A stretch of 64,000 nucleotides of DNA from Sesbania bispinosa (taxonomy: Eukaryota; Streptophyta; Magnoliopsida; Fabales; Fabaceae). Every line of letters starts with the position of its first letter. Position 1 is the first letter of the stretch. The stretch lies in contig QLOH01000188.1 in the NCBI GenBank assembly GCA_026901365.1, positions 1,240,001 through 1,304,000 on the forward strand, given 5' to 3'. Shown here in pieces: positions 55,753-64,000 of the stretch. The notes under the pieces were generated by a model. That model did no database searches. It was not told the origin of the DNA and saw nothing but the letters and a program-made list of their open reading frames with translations. A program made the translations under genes and the position numbers.

Positions 55753-57828
55753 TAGAGGTGGGAACAAGTCAGACTGCTCGTCAGAGGCCTACAGCTTGGC
55801 GCACATCAAGCCCAACCCGGGTTAGACCAATTTATTAAATAGACTTTTTTAAAAGCCTATATAGTCACGCTTCAGGCCATCCAAAAAACTTTTTAAATCT
55901 ATCAGGCCGACCTATTTAACTAAATATAAATAAAATACTAATATTTTTTATATTACTATTATTATTATAAAGAATTTTATTATATTGTCTTATAATTATA
56001 TACTTATTAGCTTGTATAAATATATAAGTATGTTATCTTACATAAAAAACTTGGACCTATAAGTATATTCAAATACATGTTTATGATATATTCAAGTGTT
56101 TTACTATAAAACAGACTTTTAAACAAGCTTTCAGGCCATATCGACTTTAAATAGGTCAGACTCAGAACTTAAAATAAAGTCTATATTAGGTAAATAGATC
56201 GAGCTCACACCATGAATCTAAGGTGCATGCTAGACCCAAGCCCAACCCGGGTTAGACCAATTTATTAAATAGCATAGATGGAGATAGAGGTGGGAAAGGG
56301 TCAGACTGCTCGTCAGAGTCCTACAGCTTGGCGTACATCAAGCTCAACCCGGGTTAGATCAATTTAATAAATAGACTTTTTTAAAAGCTTATATAGTCAT
56401 GCTTCAGGCCATCGAAAAAACTTTTTAAATCTACCAGGTCGACATATTTAACTAAATATAAATAAAATACTAATATTTTTTTATATTACTATTACTATTA
56501 TAAAGATTTTTATTATATTGTCTTATAATTATATACTTATTAGCTTGTATAAATATATAAGTATGCTATCTTACATAAAAAAACTTGGGCCTATAAGTAT
56601 ATTCAAATACATGTTTATGATATATTCAAGTGTTTTACTATAAAACAGACTTTTAAACAGGCTTCCAGGCCATATCGACTTTAAATGGGCCAGACTCAGA
56701 ACTTAAAATAAAGTCTATATTAGGTAAATAGATCGAGCTCAGACCATGAATCTAAGGTGCATGCTAGACCCAAGCCTAACCCGGGTTAGACCAATTTATT
56801 AAATAGCATAGATGGAGATAGAGGTGGGAACAAGTCAGACTGCTCGTCAGAGTCCTACAGCTTGGCGTACATCAAGCCCAACCCGGGTTAGATCAATTTA
56901 ATAAATAGACTTTTTTAAAAGCTTGTATAGTCATGCTTCAGGCCATCGAAAAAACTTTTTAAATCTACCAGGTCGACATATTTAACTAAATATAAATAAA
57001 ATACTAATATTTTTTTATATTACTATTACTATTATAAAGATTTTTATTATATTGTCTTATAATTATATACTTATTAGCTTGTATAAATATATAAGTATGC
57101 TATCTTACATAAAAAACTTGGGCCTATAAGTTTATTCAAATACATGTTTATGATATATTCAAGTGTTTTACTATAAAACAGACTTTTAAACAGGCTTTCA
57201 GGCCATATCGACTTTAAATAGGCCAGACTCAGAACTTAAATAAAGTCTATATTAGGTAAATAGATCGAGCTCAGACCATGAATCTAAGGTGCATGCTAGA
57301 CCCAAGCCCAACCCGGGTTAGACCAATTTATTAAATAGCATAGATGGAAATAGAGGTGGGAACAAGTCAGACTGCTCGTCAGAGGCCTACAGCTTGACGT
57401 ACATCAAGCCCAACCCGGGTTAGACCAATTTGTTAAATAGACTTTTTTAAAAGCCTATATAGTCACACTTCAGGCCATCGAAAAAACTTTTTAAATCTAT
57501 TAGGCCGACCTATTTAACTAAATATAAATAAAATACTAATATTTTTTATATTATTATTATTATTATAATGAATTTTATTATATTGTCTTATAATTATATA
57601 CTTATTAGCTTGTATAAATATATAAGTATGTTATCTTACATAAAAAACTTGGGTCTATAAGTCTATTCAAATACATGTTTTTATGATATATTCAAGTCTT
57701 TTACTATAAAACAGACTCATAACTTAAAATAAAGTCTATATCAGGTAATAGATCGTACTCAGACCATAATCTAAGTTGCATACTAAACTTAGAATTTGAA
57801 AAGCATGGCCTAGCTATTTCCATTCCTA
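55753..57828. repeat. Tandem array of four units of about 533 bp derived from a hAT-like MITE
   Basis: Unit starts (TAGAGGTGGGAA) are at 55753, 56285, 56819 and 57351, spacings 532, 534 and 532. Each of the first three units ends with an AACCCGGGTTAGACC-type internal word, then 'ttattaaatagcatagatgg', which is the sequence that also flanks unit 1 on its left. Single copies of the parent MITE are at 29375-29872 and 39343-39833. Only the last unit has the right end (CATTCCTA), followed by a (TA)n run. Confidence 0.9.
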
Positions 57829-58477
57829 TATATATATATATATATATATATGAAAATTATGTCATAAGTGTATGAGATTTGAGTGCACCAACCATATCAA
57901 AAGAATTAATAATCTTTAATTTTCTAACTAAAATTAATGTCCAAATAGTTAGACAAATCGCCAAAGAAACAAATTGATGAAATTATTGTGAGGTCGATCC
58001 ACCTAAATTTTTTCTTCACTGATCTACGAAGGAATTAATGGCACGAGAAACCATGCATTTTGATACAACATGACAAAATTGCCCCTATATAGTTGTATCA
58101 ATTAATATCTAATCTCCTCCACGGTCCCCCCTCACCGCTCCCCCAACTTCAATTCTTCTTACCCTTGACACAACGCGAGCACGAATAATTAAGCAATATT
58201 CTTCAATTCTTTCAATTCTTCTTCCACTTTTTCTACTGCTTTCTTCTCTTGCCGATGTCTCCCCAACGCTTTGGGGTTGATGATTAATTAAAATTTATTG
58301 TTGTGATTAGGGCAGAAAAGTAAATGATTGTTAACGTGGCGGTTAATTTGTTTAACGATTAATGAAAATTTCAAAATAAATGAATTATTTTGATGGGGAG
58401 AAAAATGTAAAGGTAACATAAGTAATTACTCAATACCACATTTCTTTTTTTCTCTCATATTTTCATTCAAATAAATA
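57829..58477. other. Intergenic, nothing seen
   Basis: A (TA)n run at 57828-57852, then AT-rich DNA with no supported gene. Confidence 0.5.
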
Positions 58478-58653
58478 AAGCTTTTAATTAATGTACACTG
58501 TCAGTGTAAAAAATTTTTACACAATTATATAATAATATTTTGCCACATCAATTAATAAATATGACACCACATGTGTCATCAAACTCATTAAATGATGTTT
58601 CAACATAGTATTGAATGACTATGTAAAATTATTTTACACTTATAGTTATTAAA
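58478..58653. mobile_element. Short MITE-like repeat, copy 3 of 3
   Basis: Inverted words ACACTGTCAGTGTAAAA and ATTATTTTACACTTATAG around 'gccacatcaattaataaatatgacacc', which matches 38272-38285 in order. Confidence 0.6.
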
Positions 58654-59003
58654 TTCATAAATAAATGAAGAGAAAACTTAAACTTTCGTTGTTTTCATTT
58701 TCCTCTCAATTTAAATAATAACAAAAATCTTATTTTCTTTTTATCCACTGTCTTTTATTTTCCTTTCTTATCTAAATCGACACTAAGACTTTAGGTGCGT
58801 TTGGGAAAACAACTTAATTAAGTGTTCATCATATAGATAAGGGCTTATATCATCATAAGCATTTTAGAGTGTATTTGGTAAAATTAGCCGATAAACTAGT
58901 TGATAGCTGAGATAAGCTAGCTCCTAGCTTATAAGATCTTCTAGCTTATGAGATAGCTTATTGAGTTAAAAGTGTTTGGTAAAACTAACTGATAAGCTAG
59001 GTA

Positions 59004-61681
59004 CACAACAAGAAAATTGATTTTTAGCGACGACCAAAGACCATCGCTACAAGGGGAAAATCGTTGCTACAATGCAATTAGCGACGACCATAAGGACATC
59101 GTTAAAATGCTCGTCGTTAATACCGTAGAGACGGGCAAAAATAGTCGTCGCTACGTAGCGTCTGCTTGCCCGACGCTAAAGTGTCGCTATATATGCTGAA
59201 GGCCATCGCAAAGTGAAAATGTCAAAGGTAGTCGCTAAGTCGTCACATCATAGCGAATTATATTATTTTTTAAAAAAGATTTATAACTAGTGACGGTCAT
59301 GGCTGTCGCAAATGATTTTATTAACTTTTTAATTGAATTTAGGATTTTATATTTAATTTTATTTTAGTTTACGGATTTACGGTTGAATTATTATAGAAAT
59401 TCAATTTTTTATTTATTTTATAAATTTATATCATATTTGTTAACGATCTAAAATAAAAATAATAATAAATACTATATAAAATCACTCATATAGAAAATAT
59501 ATATATATATATATAAATAGTATATATACAAGGTATATGAAAATATAATACAATAAAAAAATAATCACGGCTGACGACGACGAAGCTGTTGTGGTGGTAG
59601 GCCCTGATCCTCATCCTCATCCACGGGCTGGTCATCCATATCGCCATCGTAGTGCGGGTGTGGCTGAGCCTGATTGTAGCTGGTAGAACCACTTGCACTA
59701 CGGCATCCAACACTAACTGCAACTGTTGTCGGAGTCGTGCGAGGTCCTCCTCCAACCATGCGTACTGGGCCTGATAGTGATCAACCCTCTCTTCAGCTCG
59801 ACTAGTCTGCGGCTTTGCTTCGATGACTTTCTGGCGCAATGCCTCGTTAGACAAATGTCGTGACCCGTCGCTCTCGTTGGTATGAGCCCGAGACTCCTGA
59901 GTAAGGATGGTCACACCTGTACGAGTGTTGGTTGACAAGTCCCCAGTGCCATAATAGCGGCCTCAAGTCTTGCCACCAGCAACATCCTTCCAAATCTGTA
60001 GTTTGATGGACCCATTAGTGATGGAGTTGTCCCCCGTCTGTGACTCAACCTTCCGCAGGCGTTCCTAGTAATTTTTCTATTGAGTAGACTTATAATTAGA
60101 TAGTTATTCTATTGCAAATATATCAAATTATATATAAAAAGGTGAAAAATGTGTTTTTAGTCCCTGCAAATGAACTGAGGGGTTGTTAGACACCCAACTG
60201 CAAATTAAATAAATTAAATGTTAACACTGTAACTTATAAAAATTCAAAATATTAAAGAAATAAAAAATTGAAGAAACTCACCCTTTACCATAAGCCCAGA
60301 TGATAACCATACCGTGAAGGTCCCGGTCATGATCGGCACTGGAGCTGGCACCCCGATGCGGAGGCTGCTGTACATCAGGCCCGACATCAGCCTCCGCGTC
60401 AATGTCAGCCTAGGGGTCGCCCTCACCCTCCGAATCAGAAATATGTGGTTGGTCATCCTCTAGCAGTTGATGACCTACCTCGGGGGGAACCTCCTGATAT
60501 CCCAGAGCAGAGATGAACCTCATATGCTCCATGAAGGCTCCAGCTGATGTAGCAGGTTGAGCAACCTCTGCAGGTGTGGGCACCACGTACGGTGCAGGGG
60601 CGGACGACGAAGGCTGCTCTGGCAACTGTTCAGGGAGAGGGAGGTTGGTCCTATGATCTCGACGTAAGTGAGCTGCCTGTGCAGCAAGCTCGCACAGAGG
60701 GATGGACCTCTGTCTAATAGGTGGGACCTTCTGTCCACCTCTACCACGCATACGAGGCATATTTACATAATTTTAAGAAGATTAATTAAATTAAATATTA
60801 AAAAACATACCTATAACAATAATTAAATTATACAAGTCTATATATAACTAATTAACATATATAACTAATTAAATTATATAACTAATTAAATTATATAACT
60901 AATTATATAAATTATAAATGATTATTATAAACACAAATAATAATTAAATACTATACAAGTCTATATATAACTAATTAAATTATATGAATAATTAAATTAT
61001 ATAACTAATTATATAAATTATAAATTATTATTATAGACACCAATAATAATTAAATATTATAAAAGTCTATATATAACTAATTAAATTATATAACTAATTA
61101 TATAAATTATAAATGATTATTATAAACACCAATAATAATTAAATATTATAGAAGTCTATATATAACTAATTAACATATATTACACTAATTAAATTATATA
61201 AATTATAAATGATTATTATAAAAATCAATTAAAAAATAAAATAAACTAACCTGGATGGTACTTGGTTGTTGTAGGCAGCAGCGACCGAAGCTGGACGGCT
61301 GCGACCGGAGGGAGAACGGCGGCGACCGGAGGGAGGAGGCGGTTTGAAGGTTTGGAAGAAAGAAGGAGAAAGGGTTTTGTAGCGCGTAAGGTTTAAACAT
61401 AGCTGGCCGTCTCTACGTTAAAAAATTTCTCTGACACGCCAAATTTAATTTTTAATTAAAAACATAGTGACGACTTGGTTATCACTACGTATATTTTTTT
61501 ATTTTCAGAAAAAAAAATTAGTTGTTTTAGTGTAGTAACGGTCAGGTCGTCGCTACAGTGCCAAACGTAGCGACGACCAAGCTGTCACAATGTATTAATT
61601 GCACAGCTGCGCATTTAATGTTGTAGCGATGGCCTAGCCGTCGCTACATTTTCGCATTTAATTCAGCGCATTCTTGTAGTG
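59004..61681 (-). mobile_element. CACTA (En/Spm-type) element, 2,678 bp, internally deleted
   Basis: The left end CACAACAAGAAAATTGATTT (worn CACTA) and right end ATTCTTGTAGTG are inverted. Subterminal GCGACGACC and GTCGTCGCTA words fill both edges. It carries a broken transposon gene on the minus strand but no TnpD-type transposase. A set of about 100-base AT-rich repeats fills 60830-61235. The target site was inside the Harbinger-like element; no exact 3-bp duplication is kept. Confidence 0.88.
59486..60760 (-). pseudogene. CACTA-encoded protein with a Transposase_24 (Ptta/En/Spm) region, broken
   Basis: Starts MPRMRGRGGQKVPPIRQRS at 60760; the N-terminal part is proline-rich. A TAG at 60410-60412 interrupts it, then the same frame goes on to a donor-like GGGTGAGT near 60285. 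After a likely intron, 60060-59600 reads SIKLQIWKDVAGGKT, a TGA, GRYYGTGDLSTN, LTQESR and a coiled-coil-like Glu/Arg/Gln block (AEERVDHYQAQYAWLEEDLA). That order is typical of the plant transposase family in CACTA elements. A GC-rich leader exon may lie at 61400-61249. Confidence 0.8.
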
Positions 61682-61971
61682 TAATAAATATAAAATGATA
61701 TAAAAAGACGTAAAAAGAAGACAAATTATGTGTATTAAAAAGACGAGGGATAAAAATGAAAGAGAAATAAATGAGCTACAAGTTATAAGCTAGTTAAAGT
61801 ATCTTTTAGCTTATAAGTTAGAAATTTCCAAAATAAGTTAGAAGTTTTTGTCTTATCAAACACTTTTATGTCAGTCAAAACTAGTTTATAAACTAGTCAA
61901 ATATATTAGTAGTTATTCCGTAAAAAAATAAGCTAGTAGCTAACTTATTTGTCTTACCAAACACACTCTTA

Positions 61972-62837
61972 AGGGAATGAGTGAGAACCAAAGGGTGTAC
62001 TTAACCTCTGCATTGATATGCTACTTTGAGGACTTTATTAAAATAAGCTAAAATTTATGAGTAAATCATAAACTCCTTTCATAAGTTTATCCAAACACTT
62101 ATATATATGTTTATGTTATAAGATAAGCTCAAATAAGCTCTTCACGTCTCCTTTATTTGTGTGGACAAATTAAACAATAAAAAAGTGAGTATGATAAAAG
62201 TAGGTTGAAAAACTAAAAGGCAATAGATTTTATTTAAAAAAAGGATATATACTTGGATCCTCTAAATAAAAAATGATTTTGCCTCTAAATCCCGTTAAAG
62301 TAAAAAAAAAAAAACAGATAAAATGAAACTTTTGTGTTTACACTAAATTAATTTTTACACAAAATCTATAACAAAGTAATTTTTTAAAAAACAATCTAAA
62401 TATAAACCACTTTACTTTAAAGTAAACACCATTTTAATTAAAATTAACTTTTATTAAATCAGGTTGATCCAAAATCAATTTTATATGCAATTACCTAAAT
62501 AATAGTCATACTTTACCTTTGAAACAATTTCTATCCATTTATTAGCGAAAAAATTGTTATTGGTGTTACATTAATTTCGTCTATTTTATGAGTTTCATGT
62601 TGCAAACCAAACATTTTAATTAGCGCGTTTGTTTTACCATTGTTACAGTGTAAAATCATGGTTTCATATAATTGATTTTAAATCATTTCCGTCCAATATG
62701 TTTCGTAAAACGTACATCACTTATATCAACCATTAATTTCTAGAATCAATTTTACTCAACTGTAAACCAAACAGACACACTGTGAATTTTTTTTCGTACA
62801 ACACAATGGTGAGACGCTATATACATATAGTAATATA
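61972..62837. other. Intergenic, nothing seen
   Basis: AT-rich. The edges (58794-58860 and 62030-62110) share 'tttgg/ccaaa' and AAGCTTAT-like words, a hint of yet another outer element, but no boundary could be fixed. Confidence 0.4.
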
Positions 62838-63093
62838 GGCTCAGTTTGGATACAACTTCTGAAGAAGAACTTCTAGAGAAAAAAGAGAATAAATCAAATA
62901 GTTCAAATGAATTTAATTTCTCCATAAATAAAAACTAGTTTTTGTAATCCACATTTTTCATAAGCTCTCTCATTTAATTTCTTCCTAAGTAACTAATTTC
63001 AATTTATGAAAAAATTAAATTCATCTTATTTTATTAATTATTATATTTTTTCTTTAGAAGGTTTTTTTGGGAGAAGTTATATCTAAACCGACC
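62838..63093. mobile_element. MITE with about 24-bp inverted ends
   Basis: GGCTCAGTTTGGATACAACT at the left and, reversed, GGTCGGTTTAGATATAACTT at the right. AT-rich core; no coding frame. Confidence 0.65.
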
Positions 63094-63421
63094 GATAAGC
63101 TAGAGCTAGAATAATGATGGATGATGGAAGCCATTTGGTGTGACCGTTACAAGATAAACCGAATGAGAAGAAGCACACCAGATCCAATCTTTGCGCGGGA
63201 GAAGTGCCCTTAGTTATCTCACACGTGTCCCAGTGCTAACCTACACCGGGGCGGGAGATTGTTATTGGTTGCCCATAATTGAAAGATGACGGTTTGGTTT
63301 ACGGTTGACTAGATTCTAAAATTTAATATTAAAAAGAGTGGTGCACATTTTATTAAACATATTAAATGAGAGTAATTTAAAATCAATTCCTAGATGATGG
63401 GTTGGTAGAATAAATGGAGTT
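63094..63421. other. Possible promoter DNA of a gene outside the window
   Basis: More GC than its flanks near 63150-63270, with a G-box-like CACACGTGTCC at about 63220 and GGGGCGGGAG at 63249. No exon is seen. Confidence 0.3.
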
Positions 63422-63429
63422 GTTAGCTA

Positions 63430-63990
63430 GGGGTGATCATGGGTTGATAGACCCAATGAATCCGATTAACCCAACCCAACATTTGATAAAAAATAAACTC
63501 AACCCAATTAAAAAGGACGGGTTGGGTAATCAGGTCGGATTGGGTTCCATACAGACGAACTCAATTAGATTGGGTTGGATATTGGATTTTATTACTCCTA
63601 ACCTGATCAACCCAATCCAACCCAACCCCATTAATAAAAAAATTAATTTTTTAAATTTTTTTACTAACAAATTACACATTTTAATATTTAATATTATATA
63701 AACTAATTTTCTTATTATCAAATTATAAGTTTTTATTTTTACCATACTTATAATGACAATTTATTTTTTTATTTAAAGTATTTTTTTATTTTATTTACTG
63801 TCACAAACATTTTAAAATATTGGACCCAATTGCCCCAACCCAACCAAATTCAATTATAAGGTTGGATTGGGTTGGTTTTATCCCTAAAAATGAAAAATTA
63901 ACCCAACCCAATCCAACTCAATATCTTTTCAACAGGTTTAATCCATTAATGCCTTAAACTTAATCCAACCCGATCATCATCACCCTGAGT
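63430..63990. mobile_element. hAT-like MITE, 561 bp, with perfect 8-bp target duplication
   Basis: GTTAGCTA flanks both sides (63422-63429 and 63991-63998). Ends are GGGGTGATCATGGGTTG and, reversed, AGGGTGATGATGATCGGGTT. Many AACCCAACCC words lie in both orientations. The short frames inside are chance. Confidence 0.88.
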
Positions 63991-64000
63991 GTTAGCTACG

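Larger units (their letters stand above)
58867..61968. mobile_element. Harbinger/Tourist-like element split by a CACTA insertion
   Basis: Left end GAGTGTATTTGGTAA and, reversed, right end GAGTGTGTTTGGTAA (14 of 15), with TTA on both sides (58864-58866 and 61969-61971). Both arms share GATAAGCTAG and TAGCTTATAAG words. Without the insert it is about 424 bp. Confidence 0.78.

Overview
This is a stretch of plant nuclear DNA. It is AT-rich, its genes are split by GT-AG introns, and much of it is transposable-element sequence. The gene families and the element types suggest a legume, possibly Glycine; that is inference, since nothing in the window proves the species.

Four host genes can be modelled exon by exon. 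(1) 3221-805, minus strand: a SHAQKYF-class MYB-related gene with two MYB domains, apparently made by an internal exon duplication. (2) 7265-12378, plus strand: a six-exon BSD-domain protein of 304 residues. (3) 34613-32729, minus strand: a four-exon, 133-residue secreted peptide precursor carrying a 13-residue RGF/GLV/CLEL-type motif. No single reading frame reveals this gene; it appears only after splicing. (4) 45782-43360, minus strand: a 466-residue protein with the basic and cysteine-containing C-terminus of the plant 'gar2-related' proteins. Its leader carries two upstream reading frames. Weaker coding traces are a lone BRO1-like exon (13776-13939), an unassigned frame (41649-41969), a GRF-zinc-finger-like frame (47795-47598) and an RNase H relic (51470-51839).

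14.2-28.5 kb is a nested retrotransposon block. A Ty1/copia element on the minus strand (14205-28510) is split inside its reverse transcriptase gene by a 9.5 kb Ty3/gypsy chromovirus-like element (15861-25372), which is flanked by a perfect 5-bp target duplication. The gypsy LTRs are about 2.4 kb and each holds three arrays of short repeats, one of them built on a 14-bp palindrome. Both elements carry stop codons or frameshifts.

The other spaces hold many small DNA transposons: Stowaway-like (TA duplication), hAT-like (8-bp duplication), Tourist/Harbinger-like, CACTA, and long-TIR elements. Several are nested or expanded. A CACTA element sits inside a Harbinger-like element near 59-62 kb, a hAT-like sequence has become a four-unit array of about 533-bp repeats at 55.8-57.8 kb, and a pyrimidine tract of over 500 bp has grown inside another element at 54.6-55.7 kb. 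The host genes show no operon-like or pathway link to one another. I see no clearly new multi-gene system; the best leads are the peptide gene, the two-MYB gene, the intronic long hairpin and the palindrome-array LTRs.
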